NCBI RefSeq assembly: GCF_016859285.1
Contig: NC_053413.1
Span: 19,115,501-19,179,500, forward strand
Origin: Xiphias gladius
Taxonomy: Eukaryota > Chordata > Actinopteri > Istiophoriformes > Xiphiidae
DNA: 64,000 nt
Direction: 5' to 3'
The notes under the pieces were generated by a model. That model did not search any database. It saw only the letters and a program-made list of their open reading frames with translations, and was not told where the DNA came from. Shown here one piece after another: positions 47,063 to 59,126 of the stretch; the stretch's first letter is position 1; each line of letters opens with the position of its first letter. Both the position numbers and the translations under genes were made by a program.

Positions 47063-48099
47063 AAAGCTGAGTTTTTTCAAATGATAAATCATTTTTTCCT
47101 CCAGATATGAAATGGGCAAGCTCTAAAATCTTAGTGTTGAATACCTGTCTTCATTGATGAAACCATCACACGAAGCATGGAACTGAACAGACAGCCCCTC
47201 GGGGCATTATACAAAGGGCAGTCAAACGCAAACGTGGATTTATTCTTCCCGTCGTCTCCCTGAGGTTACATAACGCTTCCTCTCCTCCTCTGGAACTCAA
47301 ATAAAACCACCCGCTTCAAGTGCCAGAGGAAGAGTGGCAGATCGTATCTGTGCGCAAACAGGACCTTTGGCACAATGTCAATAGGATTAAGGGTAAATAC
47401 TGCAACTGTCTCTCACCCTCCACCGGGGCTCTCGTAGGGGGAGAGGTGCGATTTTACCCCTCAGCCGCTGCCGGTTCGAGGCTCAAGTGGGACCCCCGTA
47501 AAGTTGCATCAAAATATTTGCACTGACAAACAGAGGCCATCTCATAAAAGTCGAGCCCGCGCAGCCCTTAACAATAGAAACACGCCAACAGGGAAGGCTT
47601 TGTCACTCAAGCGACAACTGGCCATGATGGGTCTCTAAGCAACGGGTGTTGGTGCATGAAACGAGGGAAAGGAAACAGCAACCGCTTAATTGCGTTGCCG
47701 GTTGAAAACTGTGTCCTCTGTGTGGGGGGAGGGGGGAAAAAAGGGAGCCGGTTAGAGAGGTGGTGGTGGATGGGGGGGGGGTCCTTTATGTAAAGCTGGA
47801 TTTTCTTTTCATTTCGAGCCCTCGGTGCTGCCACATACTTGCCTGGTTGTGGGAATCATTAGTGGTGCATTCACGTTTTACGGCGGTGGGCAAATTGGGA
47901 ATGTATGTAATAAAGAAGAATGCACGTGAAAAAAAGGGTGAACGTTGCGAGCCCACAGAGCCGAAAGGAACTGATTAAAAAAAAATTGCGCTCTTCTTTC
48001 AGCAAACCAGCAAATCCCCCCCCCCCCACTGAGGTAATGAGTAGTTTTTATTTCAAGGTCTATTACATACATTGCTTATACTTCTGTGCTGCCGGCAGG

Positions 48100-48808
48100 C
48101 TCGGATGCAGTCATCTGAAGGTTGCTGCCAAGTGTCCTTCTAACTTCGTGCCTGTTTGCGCTGCAGGGGTAGTTCTCACAGGAGTCGCTGGGGAACATCT
48201 CGTGGCAGCACCGACTGGGGGGGAATCGAACCCTCGTCGGACGGACGCGGACACGACACGGTGGCCTTGCCCGGCGTCGCTTTTCCCGCGGGGCGACTCG
48301 GGGGGGACTCGTTCAAAACATTAAAAAAACAAGATGAATTGAAGGTCATCGCGACCGAACGAGCAAACAGGTGTCTGCGTGGTCACGGCTTTTGCGGGCG
48401 TGGGGTGGGGGGGGGGTCATTCGTGGAGCGTTTAACCAGACATAGTGCGCACAAAAACAAAACGAAACATCTAAATAGCGCGTTAAATGAATGCAGTAAA
48501 TATATTTTCAGCCGGCTGAGATGCACACCGAGCCTTGCTGCAGGCTGGAGACTGTCGTATCCGTTGGCTCAGCCTCTGATGTCACTGAGTGAGCAGGCGG
48601 GCTCCCAGCGCGCAGCGTCGGGGACGCAGCGGTGGGCGCAGGCAGGGAATTCGTTTTCCGCTCGTCCGCACACAACTACCCAGAAAACCTTTTTGCTTCT
48701 GTCCCATTTCCAGCGTCCGAATTTCAATCGGTGGCTGGGTGTCCTCCGAGACACTCCTCGGCAGCCTTGCTTTACCTGAATGAACTTTTTGGAGGCAGAG
48801 AAAAACAG
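48100..48808 (+). promoter_or_regulatory. oprk1: OPRK1 promoter region and probable non-coding exon 1
   Basis: CpG-rich from about 48,150 to 49,280. A strong donor, ACAG/GTAAGG, follows 48,808, and a pyrimidine-rich acceptor at 48,941-48,950 starts the next exon. This supports a short 5' intron of 142 bases between a non-coding exon and the first coding exon. TATA-like ATATATTTTC occurs at about 48,500 but the start site is unproven. Confidence 0.6.
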
Positions 48809-48950
48809 GTAAGGTGGTGCCGCACTTGTGTAATGACGCCCTTGAGCGCGGGATGCTGCGGAGCCATAATCTGTGCTAGTACCGTGTTTTGCCTTTTTTT
48901 TAGTTTTGTTTCTTCTTTTCTCTTTTTTTTTTTTTTTTTTGCCGTAGCAG

Positions 48951-49294
48951 TCGTCGGAAACTCACCCGTCTCGACCGGTTATCTGTCGAAGCTGAGCGCA
49001 CAGCTCACGCCCGGCTGCAGCCCGGCCGGCGCGGGCAGCGTCCAGCGCCATGGAGAGCAGCGTGGTCCACATCTACAAGGAGGACAGGTGTCCGTCGGGC
49101 CAGCCGGAGGAGTGCGTCCCGAACTTCGCCTGGCAAGCCGGCTTATCGGACATCTTCAACTACACGCCCAACGGCACGTGGGACGCCGAGCCCGAGCCCA
49201 TGTCGCCCCTCATCCCCATCATAGTCGCGGTGTACTCCGTGGTGTTCGTGGTGGGCCTGGTGGGTAACTGTTTGGTGATGTATGTCATCATCAG
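48951..49294 (+). CDS. oprk1: OPRK1 exon with start codon: N-terminus and TM1
   Basis: Acceptor T-run plus GCCGTAGCAG at 48,941-48,950. The 5' UTR part (48,951-49,049) has no upstream ATG. ATG at 49,050 in CGCCATGG, an excellent Kozak context. Donor GTGAGT after 49,294. Encodes residues 1-81 and two bases of Arg82. Confidence 0.94.
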
Positions 49295-52200
49295 GTGAGT
49301 TTTCGAGCTGTTCCTATGCCAAAGGCAATGCCGGTCGTTACCACCAAGTGTGAAACGTGCGCGCCTGCATGCACATGGCTCAGAAAGCGATGGGACATTT
49401 AGCGCGGGGGGGGGGGCTCTTCGTTTTAAGAACAGTTGGTTAGTTATTAGTGGGATTGTGTTTGTTCAGCTGCCCTCGTGAATGTAGTGAGTTTAGAGAC
49501 ACATGCATCCTGGTCTCTGCAGGGCCAGAAATGGAAATTACCTGTGAAGAAGAAAAACGAGGCTTAAGAAACGAAGTCATTACATTTGTTAACGTGTGTA
49601 TTTCTTGGATTGTCGTTGTTTATTCCCCTTATGGCGCTTCCCGTGCATGTGCATATGTTGAAAGGTGTTTTTCTGTTTTGTTTTATATTCGCATTACCCT
49701 TTTTTTCTTCACCACTGAGGACAATGCGTTAGTGACTGTAACTGTTGTATAGCACAGAATATTGTGGGGGGGTGAAACACGACAGAGAGAGGAGTTACCC
49801 AACTATGGTGGCGACTTTATTTTGAGAATGGGGAACACGCCTGCCCTCGGGCAGCGCCTCGCCTACACTGAGGACCCCAAAACACCTCTGCGCCCCCCTT
49901 AGGCGACAACAGATAACAACCTAGCACCCCAAAACAGCACTAGTATTATAACAGTCCAAATAAACTCACATTTAATTACTGTTTGCAGTCCAGAACGTGA
50001 GACTCCACAGTCTCTTTCTATCAGTCCACTATAAATCCAAACGTTGAGGAGGGCGCACATTTCTCTTTTGGGTGCTCCGTGCATCCTGAACTTGGAGGGT
50101 TTTCCAGAGCTTCCTTAGCCCCCCTCTGAGAGCTGTCCGTGGTCTGCTCACAGACGACAGTGACAGTGCCAGTGTCTCTCACATCATCTGCTGAATCAAT
50201 ATGGTAATTCAGTCTCCTACAGGGTTTGTTACACTCCGTTCCTGAGCCACATGCTTTCTCTTTGCATCCAGCACAAAAGATATGTTTTACTAGCGCCCAT
50301 CTAGTACGGGCCTTTCTTTTCAAAAATAGCTCTGCAGGTGTTTTCTTGGTAGTTATGTGTGGCATGGTTTGGTAGCTACACAAGAAATTAGCCATACAAT
50401 GCTGCAAGGACATGACACCTGCTGTTCTATTCTTCGCGAGAGACTTCCTGAAGTTTTGGACCGATCTTTCAGCCAACCCGTTTGAGGCTGGGTGATAAGC
50501 TGGAGTTTTGATGTATCGCTGCGTTCAACTCAGGGAATGACTCAAATCTACCTGAAGTAAATTGAGGTCCATTGTCTTTCGCTACCTCTTTAGGCAATGG
50601 GCATGACGCAAATAGGTTTCTCTATTTTTGCTGGCTGTGGTGGTCTGCATATGAGTTATGTCGGGCCAGTGAGCATATGCATCCATAACAACCAGAAACA
50701 TCTGCTTATTTTACATGTCCTCTGCAAAAACAAGGTGTACTCTCTCTCATGGACCTGTAGCCCATTTCCAAGTATGCACAGGTGCTGTGGCAGGAATGCT
50801 ACACTGCAGCTTACGTACATCGCACAGATTCACCCGAGTTTCAATATCCTCATCAAGTGCAGGCCACCAAAAAAAAAAAAAAAAACTTCTGGTGACACAG
50901 GCAGACAAAAAACAGGTTGGCAGGAAAGGGCAGGGGTCGTCCATCTGGACATCCCCCTGGAGCTTGAAAGGATCATCTAGACGTGAAGCAGCAAAAAACA
51001 GGGACTGAACACAACAGGGGTTTGACATTTGCAAATGCACAACCACAGTGGAAAAATTCTTACAGAAGCTACAGAAATAGCCACAAGGCCAAGAAACCGC
51101 ATCAAATCTTTCATTGTGGTTTGGGAAGCATACTCGTCCACTGCCTCATAAAGGTGTTTTCATTTTAAGTGTTGGATGTGAAATCAACCTTGATAGATTA
51201 CATTTTAATACCTTAAATTTGGCAAGAGATGTTGGCAGTGGAAAAGGTAGAAGATATTTCGCCCCCCGTTGGTCCTCTTTTTGTTACACTTGTGTAGATA
51301 CAATAATTTGGCTGCTGAGGTTAATCTGTTCATTCAAGAAAGAGAGCTGAACATTCTGGTAACACGATTTCAATAACCTTGTTTTTCTTTTAAAGGATTT
51401 AAGCACCAAAACAGTTAAAAAAAAAAAAAAAAAAGACTTCACGATCTTCCCCCACTACAGATACACCAAAATGAAAACAGCCACCAACATCTACATCTTT
51501 AACCTGGCTGTGGCAGACGCTCTGGTCACTACTACCATGCCCTTCCAGAGCACCGACTACCTGCTCAGCTCCTGGCCGTTTGGCGAGGTGGCGTGCAAAG
51601 TCTTCATCTCCATTGATTACTACAACATGTTTACCAGCATCTTCACCCTGACCATGATGAGCGTGGACCGCTACGTGGCCGTGTGCCACCCGGTCAAGGC
51701 CCTGGATTTCCGCACGCCCGTCAAGGCCAAGCTCATCAATGTGATCATCTGGGTTCTGTCGTCTGCTGCTGGGATCCCTGCCATGATACTTGGCAGCACT
51801 AAAACAAATAACGGTACCTTGACCTTGCATACATTCACACCGTTATGCACTGCTATGACTCCACCTTTGATGTTTAACAGGGTTTTACAAGTCTAAGTCT
51901 TTCTACTCATATTTATCTGGTCAATTCCATGTCTGTGTCTGCTATAGAGACAATATACGTTCTGTCAGCTGCAAAGGCACCATTGTAAGCAATTTCAAAC
52001 TTGAAGCCCCACTCCATTCCAACATCTTTTCCCTGAATTATCTCAATTAGCTGCAGGAAGCACCCTTCAATTTCCATGCAGAGGAAGTTCTGTAGGTTTG
52101 AAGAGACCCTAGATTACAGCTATTTGACTAGATGGAGCTATGACGGACATAATGGAGCTTCCTTGACTGAGAATAGAGCTTGAAGGATAATTTTTTTTTC

Positions 52201-53426
52201 TTTCAGAGACAGTCTAATAAATTGTTCATGTTCACAACGAGCCTCCATTCAATAAAGCACAGTGAACGTTACCCAGAGCTATTACACTAGCTGATGAATC
52301 TGATTCTGGCCTTTACCTTTCTGTAGTGACGACCTTATCACATCGCAGGATCTCACATTAACAGTTTTAGCCATGCTAGTAATATGGCTCTGTGGATGTC
52401 AACGTCGACTGGTTTAGACTGACATATCTCTACAACCACTGGATGGATAGCCATGAAATTTACCACAGACATTCATGGGTCCCAGAGGATGAATCCTACT
52501 GACTTTGGTGATCAAGTTCCTCCATTGAGTTTGGCTTTTTTGGTTTTGGTGAAATGTCTCAGCAAGGACTTGTTGGGTTGAAATGAAATTTAGTTCAGAC
52601 ATCCATTTTCCCCCGAGGATGTATTGTTATATCTCTGATGATCCCTTAACTTTCCATCTAGTGCCAACTTCAGTTCAAAATCGTAATTTACTTTAGCTTT
52701 GTTTTATGACCAAACACTAGAGACTTTCCTTTCCGCCTACGCGCTACTTTGTATTTTGTACCAATTAGTGCACTAAATACAATAGAATAAAATACCCAAA
52801 ATAAAATGAAATAAGATTGTAATAAGATGTGAGAATATTTGACTGGTCAAATCTCTTCCTCTAACAATGTTTTCCTGTAACTAACAGGGACTACAGAGTG
52901 TGCCCTACAGTTCCCTGAACCTTACACCTACTGGGACACGCTGATGAAGATCTGTGTCTTCATCTTCGCCTTTGTGGCCCCCGTCATCATCATCACCGTC
53001 TGCTACACACTGATGGTCATGCGGCTGAAGAGTGTGCGCCTCCTGTCGGGCTCACGTGAGAAGGACCGCAACCTCCGCCGGATCACGCGCCTGGTGCTGG
53101 TGGTGGTCACCGTCTTTGTGGTGTGCTGGACGCCCATCCACATCTTCATCCTGATAAAGGCACTGTCGGCCAATGTGCCCGAGACCACTGCCGTGATGGC
53201 TGCCTACTTCTTCTGCGTGGCACTGGGCTACACCAACAGCAGCCTCAACCCCATCCTCTACGCCTTCCTGGACGAGAACTTCAAGAGGTGCTTCAGGGAC
53301 TTTTGCTGCCCTGGTGCAAAAGGACACGGGGACTCTCAGGGCGTGAGCCGGGTGAGAAGCACCCTGCGGGACCACTCGTGTCCCACAGAGGCTCGGGGAG
53401 ATATGAGTCAGGCCAGGCCAGTATGA
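49050..53426 (+). CDS. oprk1: OPRK1, kappa-type opioid receptor (complete, three coding exons)
   Basis: Class A GPCR for dynorphin-type peptides, coupling to Gi/o at the plasma membrane. Exons 49050-49294, 51461-51813 and 52888-53426 give 378 residues plus TGA, in phase (2, then 1); human has 380. Seen: N-glycosylation sequons N37 and N41; TM1 with [21 protein letters not shown]101 (2.50); D134 (3.32, the amine anchor) in SIDYYNM; DRY at 151-153; C127 and C204 for the conserved disulphide; CWTPIH at 279-284; NPILY at 320-324; Cys 339-340 for palmitoylation; C-terminus ARPV, cf. human [25 protein letters not shown] and LVLVVV favour kappa over mu or delta. Unusual: K290 at position 6.58 (Glu in human kappa, Lys in mu), D114 at 2.63 (Val in human kappa) and a shorter, less acidic ECL2 with sequon N199. 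Intron positions match the opioid receptor family. Confidence 0.97.
49745..51010 (-). mobile_element. Ty3/gypsy-like LTR retrotransposon remnant (pol 3' end) in OPRK1 intron
   Basis: Reads on the minus strand, opposite to OPRK1. In order: an integrase zinc-binding tail with [10 protein letters not shown], a HTWKW-type linker, the catalytic core around the first Asp ([11 protein letters not shown], about 50,680-50,712), the second Asp region (KDNGPQFTS, about 50,556-50,580) and the third-acid region ending ASNGLAE at about 50,470-50,490. The distal 50,021-50,476 stays open for about 150 codons. Reverse transcriptase and gag are absent. The stretch 49,745-50,020 beyond pol may hold the 3' non-coding part or LTR; no second LTR was found. 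Confidence 0.8.
50021..50820 (-). pseudogene. Integrase pseudogene of gypsy-like element
   Basis: Integrase core recognisable by its three acidic-residue neighbourhoods and by [19 protein letters not shown] in the C-terminal part. Frame changes between the first and second acidic residues and a stop just before the core (50,752 region) make it non-functional. Described only as a broken copy. Confidence 0.75.
51461..51813 (+). CDS. oprk1: OPRK1 exon encoding TM2-TM4
   Basis: Acceptor CCCCCACTACAG, preceded by an 18-base A run; donor GTACCT after 51,813. 353 bases, residues 83-199. Contains [47 protein letters not shown]. Confidence 0.97.
51814..52887. repeat. oprk1: OPRK1 second coding intron with dispersed repeat 52,350-52,680
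   Basis: The repeat carries ATATCTCTACAACCACTGGATGGATAGCCATGAAATTTA, CAGACATTCATGGGTCCCAGAGGATGAATCC and GACTTTGGTGATC blocks, the same family as 28,805-29,330. Upstream 51,820-52,340 shows nothing recognisable. Confidence 0.7.
52888..53426 (+). CDS. oprk1: OPRK1 terminal coding exon: ECL2 to C-terminus
   Basis: Acceptor CTGTAACTAACAG. 539 bases, residues 200-378 and TGA. Contains ECALQF (ECL2 Cys), TM5-TM7, [20 protein letters not shown] and the intracellular tail. Antisense open frames over it are shadows. Confidence 0.97.
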
Positions 53427-56015
53427 CTAGCCATGGACATGTCCTCTATGCCCTGTCAGGGCTGGGAGGACTCCAATGACCTAGGCTTGACTCAAATCAC
53501 CACTGCCATCTGACAGAGAGGGCTAGTGTTTATTTATTTATCCAGACTGTTGGCCAGAGAATTCAAAAAGCATGTTCAATTAAAGGATAATCTTGTGCTA
53601 TTCTACATTTTCCGTACTGTCAGCAGATCCCATGAAAAGACCGAAACCAACAATGAATTCTAAACAAGTATTGTCTGTGTATCCAAAGCCTGATATATTT
53701 GATTCCTCCACTGTTGTCCAAAAACTATGAAGAACACATCAGTGAGCCACACTGTTGCACTGGGTGTAATGTTCCTTCATCAAAAAAAGGTAATTTATTT
53801 TGACTCAATCCTGCTGTAAATTCTCACTAGAGCACAAAATGCATTCGCTGCTGAAAATACTCCCCAATAAATGAAAAAAAAAAAACTACAGTGCCCAGCA
53901 CTTTTTTAAAAAGGAAACTACTTATTTGTGACCTGTTTGTAAAGACATATATCTTCAGTAGGAAAAGGAAAGCATTAAGAGACAGACTAACAGATTGTTA
54001 ATTTTGGTCTTGTCATGGGACAAACCCTGTAAAGGGAAGTTTAGATTAAAAGCCTATGAGTCAGTGATGGTTGAAGTTCCAAGATGCCTCTGGAGTCACA
54101 GCCTAGTTAGATCCTAAATCATTGTAGAGCATTCATTTTTTTTATGACATCCCTTCTGAAATAATTGAAGCTTGATTTATTATAAAACTGAAATATAATT
54201 CATAACCTGTACTTTTTCATATTATTTATCACATGGTTTAAATCAACAATGAAAGGTGATGAAATATGTTCAAGCAAGACAAACCAAAAGCATTTTATTG
54301 TGTGGCTGAATTTTGTTTACCTGATCTATAAATTGTACAATACGCTTTCACATTAAAGTGAATAATATTGTTCTCACATGCATAAAAAGATCAACTAGTA
54401 TTTTGTGCATAGAATGAAAAGAAGTGATTGTCCCAGAATTTTTTTTCTGGAACAACCTGTATCTTGAGCATCATCATGTTTTATGTGAATTTGTAGTTTG
54501 GTGCTTAGCTGTACTGTAAATTTGTGCGTAGTCTTTATCTTTGAAGAGCCTCACTGTGGCAGCAAACCCATGTAGAATATTTAGTAACATCTCAGAGATC
54601 ATCATCCGTAATCACCAGAAGAAGATACTGAATCAACATTTTTTTCTCCTTGACAAGATGTCTGACTTTGACGAGGTTTCGAAACATCTGCGTCCACTGT
54701 TGTTTAAGGCTCTGTGCTTTAGGAAACTCTTATTACATCTCACACTGCTCCGCACATTTGAAAATTTTCTGCCGCGATGCTACGTCACGTCTAGGAGATG
54801 TCGAGTAGTGTACGTAGTGTTGTGGACCTGTCATGGTCTCACCTTGTCTGAAACTACTAGTACATGTGAAAACCGGGCGGAGGGCTGCAAGGCAACAGCC
54901 GACATGAGAGTAACATACTGTAACCACACAGCAGGGCTTTCTGTGTTTAGTGCAATTTAATGTTTATACTGTAAATCTCTGTAAATCTCTCTTCAGATGT
55001 ACAACCCTGCATTTGTGTGTTTATCGCCATGTAAATTTGGTTTTTAGCAGATTTTTTTTATTAATTACTTTAAATGTTGATTGACAGTTGACATCCTGAA
55101 ATGTTGAAGTTGAGTAGTTAAATTAAATAGCAACATGTGGACTTTTCTGCTTTATATTTTTGATGTCGGCTAAACTGAACCTTTTTTTTTAGGCTGTGTT
55201 CTTGAATGAATCAGTTCATAATGATTAACAATCAGTGAATGTATACAGATAAGGAATGTTTTTTGATGGTATGCATTAATTTTATTTCATTTCACATGGT
55301 TTGAACCACTGTTTGTTTGCACCGGCTATCACATCTTTGACATCTTGTGAAAAGTAATTCATGTGAACTGATTTACTGTCTTGGTTTCCTGAATTATTGT
55401 TGTTTTTATAGGAGTCATCGAATCAACCAGATTTAATAAAAACAAGGCGGTTCTGAGGGTTTCTTCTTAATGTAGAGCTAACCATAAATATATTATCTGT
55501 CTAAATCTGATGACGGTACAGTTGTTATAGCAGTAAAGGTGTTTTTGCTTTGTTTTGTGTGCCTTATCCTTTGTCTCTTAACTCAGCTATTTTGCTTGCT
55601 ACGAAAGATCAGCAATTAACCACATCCATTGTCCATTTTTGTGATTTTTTTTTTTCCTTGAATGAAAGTATATCATGGTCTAAGCTTCCTGCTAAAAGTT
55701 ATTGTAGCAGTATCTCTTCCTATTGGTCTTAAGGAGGACATCCCACTGTCAGCTTGGTTACAGCGTGTTTCTTGATTATTCCTCTGTATATATACTTCAA
55801 CTTATTTCATAGACAAGATTTCTTTCTTTGCCTACTCTGTAAATAAACACACAACCACCAATTCAGCCCAGGTGTGAGCACCATGTATGTGTAATGTGCT
55901 GCTGCTTTGTAAACTAATTGTATCTGTGGTATATTTATAGTTTGCTGTATCTTTTAGCTCTGAATGTCAAAGCATGCTTCATACGTGCACAACTAAGTCA
56001 CAATAAAGCTGGAAA
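53427..56015 (+). terminator. oprk1: OPRK1 3' UTR with alternative polyadenylation signals
   Basis: AATAAA hexamers occur at 53,866, 55,435, 55,842 and 56,002. The first is followed by a genomic A-run. The last, ACAATAAAGCTGG, is followed by GT-rich sequence. A long 3' UTR is usual for this gene but which signal is used cannot be decided here. The open frame 54,541-54,960 has no recognised motif and is treated as chance. Confidence 0.5.
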
Positions 56016-58880
56016 TGTGAGACTGATTGATTTAAAGAAAACATTACATAAGAGGGGGTTTCTGCTCTGTCCTTCATGTGTCTTCGAAGGAAGAAAAATA
56101 TGGAATAGCATCACAAATTGGCCATGAGATTAGAACCCACCTTCCCATTTATTTTATTTTATTTTTTAAATTATTTATTAATTTTACTCAACTCAGATAC
56201 AAAGTTAGTGTTTCCATGGTGAGCGCGCCGACTGAAAAGCAGAGGTCCAAGTCTCCTACTAATAGTGAGGCGTTTTTGTGTTGGTGGCCTTGCAGAGGAA
56301 TTTGCAATAACTGCAAGTTCAGCCATTGCAAGAGGAGCTTAAGGACAAGCTGCTGTTGCTGTGCCTCTAGTTTTGAATTTACCAGTTCTATTGCTCGGGT
56401 GTGTGTCTAGAACATTGTGAAGGAGGGGGCACAGGTTGCAGTAGAGGGCCAGTTCCCCCTGGACCTGCCCTTTACTGTGAAGTTCTACATGCAGCTTTAT
56501 CTCTAACAAAATTACTGCTATGCACTTTGAAATGCTCTAAGGTAAAATACTTCTGATGGTTTGACAACAGCACAAATACACGCAATATTAGAGTAGATAG
56601 CCAAAGTAGCAGTAGCAGTACCGCTAGGAGCAAACTGGCCTCACACGGAAAAACACTTATCGTTTGTTAAAATAAGTAAAACTGCCCATGTTTATGTTGA
56701 CCTCACAAAGACTGCAGTAATGTGACCCTCTTGTAGCACCACAAAACCTCTTAGAGGTCGGGGTTGGCGGTTGGTTCAACGGATCATGTGACTTTGAACA
56801 CTGGACACAACAGTTTGTATCCCATTTCCTACCAACACTCAATATGGTTTTGACCAGTACCAACAGGGCAAAGTGGTCAACCGCCCCGAAGGGCCCAGAC
56901 CTTAGGGGACACAAAGGCTCCAGGTTCACTGCATGGCAGTTACTTCATTTATTTGAAAATGTGTTTGGTAATACTGCATGAACCACCAAAGCACATTATT
57001 AAACGAAGAAGATCTCTTCCCTCACGTCCTGCCTTGTTCCTCTATGGGTTAACATTGGCTATATACTCCTGATCTATTTCTCCCCTGGAACGATGCGGCC
57101 TTATTTTAAGGCAACACTTGCATTATTACCTAACCCTGAGGCCCCATTTTGTAGAGGGGCCCTGAGTTTAAATCTAGTTTTAGGGCCTTTATTATTTTAG
57201 TATAATTTGATACATACATATATATATATATATGTATGCATTTTGAATTTATGCATTTTAGTAAATAAATTTGTGCTTAATCCAGTTACCACTAACTTGT
57301 TACTGAAACGAGAAATTTCTCCCAGAAATGACATTTATATACAGCTAATCTGCAACCGCAAATATGTTTTGAAGAAGATGAAATGCCAGCTGGAGTATGT
57401 GTTCTAGTAATATAATGAGGAAATGTTGTTAATTAACGCGGCGAGGTGAAAAAAGTGGGGGTGAGTGGTCAGTTGTACCGGTTTTGGAAGGCACTGAGAA
57501 ACAATGTGGTCCTGCTGGTAGGGGAACCAGATCACAAAGTGCTTATGCATAGAATGTGATGGGGGTTCTTGTCAGGCAATCACAAATGAGATACAGTATA
57601 GTGTCTTTAAGCCCGGTTTCAGTGACGCAGTTTTATTTTATTGTTTTTAATTGCATTTTTTCAGAAGAAAAATTTCCTATACTTGGCGTTTGCAAAGGCT
57701 CATGGGCGACACTGCCCCCTTTACAGCAGCTGACAGGCCTAATGGTGCACAGGGACTCCCAGAGATTCAAGAGGCAAATTAAATCAATCAGTCCTCGCGA
57801 TCATTGATGAAGCTGTCAGCCACAATGGCCAAGATAAGTACTTTTTTTTTTAACTCTCTGTCTCTCTCTCTCTCAAGGTGCATGTGCATTAGCAAGCCAT
57901 TAGATTTAGCCAGCTTCAGTAACAGGCTCTTGTGTCTAATAAGGCTCTAATTGGCTTCATTGTTCCAAGGAAAAACTGTCACTCATTACTTGCGGCATGA
58001 AGCACATGCTCCACAGTTAACAGTACTGTGGGAAAAATGGAATGCAGATGTGCCATTCATAGTACGTGTATTAGTGTTATGTGCTAATAATTAGAATATT
58101 ATTATTTTTCAATTAATCAATGCCACCTTTTAATAAAGCAGCCTTTACACAAAGTTTATAACTAGCAACTAACGGCTTTATTAATGCTTCATAGATAATT
58201 TAATAATTCTTTTTTAGGTTTTCAGGTCATGAAAAATCCCTTTGGCTGGTGTTAATTTATCTGTTTGGTAATAATGTATTTATAAATGTGGGTAATGTAG
58301 TATTATATGTTGATGGATTCCTCACCTTCTACAGGAAAAGTTTTCAATAAGTTATTAGTAAATGGATTTTTGTCCATGTGGACTTTTCCCAGAAGATAAA
58401 TGGTCTAAAGGTCCATTGATCTATTAATTAAAGGATAAACACCAGCCAGAGAAATGTTTCAACCCTAAAGTTGTTATTATTATTATTATTATTATTAATG
58501 GCTTATAACCAGAGTTGTAGCCAGGAATTTAGAAATAATGAGATCAAATTCAATTCCCTCAAGCGCCACCCTGCACCCTCTGCAGAGGGATCTGATTAGC
58601 AGCCATTTTATTCCTTCATTTGACTGTTTGCTTATGTTTGGGTTCATGTTTGTTTTCCAGTTATTGTACTCCACGCTGCAAGGACCGGAAGTTGGTGAAA
58701 GAAATACTAATTACCATTTTAACATTTAATAAGTTTATATTTGTTGACTAAAAATAATTAAATGTAAGGTTCTTCAGTCTAAAATCAATGTTAGCTGTCA
58801 AAATCCACCAGTTTTAATTTGAGTCTAACTGTGTAGAATCTAAAGTTAGTAGTTCGTCTTTACATTGTAAATGGGTACTT
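56016..58880. other. Intergenic DNA between OPRK1 and the nested transposons
   Basis: Holds an (AT)n tract at 57,218-57,233, a CT tract at 57,859-57,876 and a (TTA)n tract at 58,473-58,497. Segments at 56,730-56,930 and 57,110-57,190 look like dispersed-repeat debris. No coding or RNA gene supported. Confidence 0.5.
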
Positions 58881-59126
58881 TATTATGAGTGGTACCAATT
58901 AATCTGTACCTATAGCAGTGGTGTAAAGTAACTAAGTAAATGTACTCGAGTACTGCACTTAAGTACAATTTTGAAGTACTTGTACTTTATGTGAGTATTT
59001 ACATTTTATGTTGCTTTATATTTCTACTCCATTACATCTCAGAGGAAAATATTGTACTTCTTACTCCACTACAGTTAGACTGATTGAGACTGTGCATAAA
59101 TATTAAATGTTGAATATTAATCCATT

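Larger units (their letters stand above)
44600..47200. other. Intergenic DNA upstream of OPRK1
   Basis: Overlapping open frames on both strands at 44,900-45,410 cannot all be real; none has a recognised motif or splice context. A (CA)n tract is at 47,042-47,062. A SINE-like copy is listed separately. Confidence 0.45.
49295..51460. other. oprk1: OPRK1 first coding intron
   Basis: 2.2 kb. G run at 49,405. The central 49,745-51,010 is a gypsy-like remnant (listed separately). A-runs at 50,870 and 51,417. The last 450 bases are unremarkable. Confidence 0.7.

Noticed and set aside
48156..49267. Two overlapping plus-strand open frames of about 210 codons before and over the OPRK1 start
   Set aside because: They run through predicted splice sites, lie in other frames than the receptor and have no family motifs; CpG-rich sequence explains their length.
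51399..51830. 143-codon minus-strand open frame
   Set aside because: Exactly antisense to the OPRK1 TM2-TM4 exon, which is certain.
53052..53479. Minus- and plus-strand open frames over 100 codons
   Set aside because: Shadow frames of the OPRK1 terminal exon, caused by its high GC3.
54541..54960. 139-codon open frame downstream of OPRK1
   Set aside because: Lies in the probable 3' UTR, no recognised domain and AT-rich chance-like composition.
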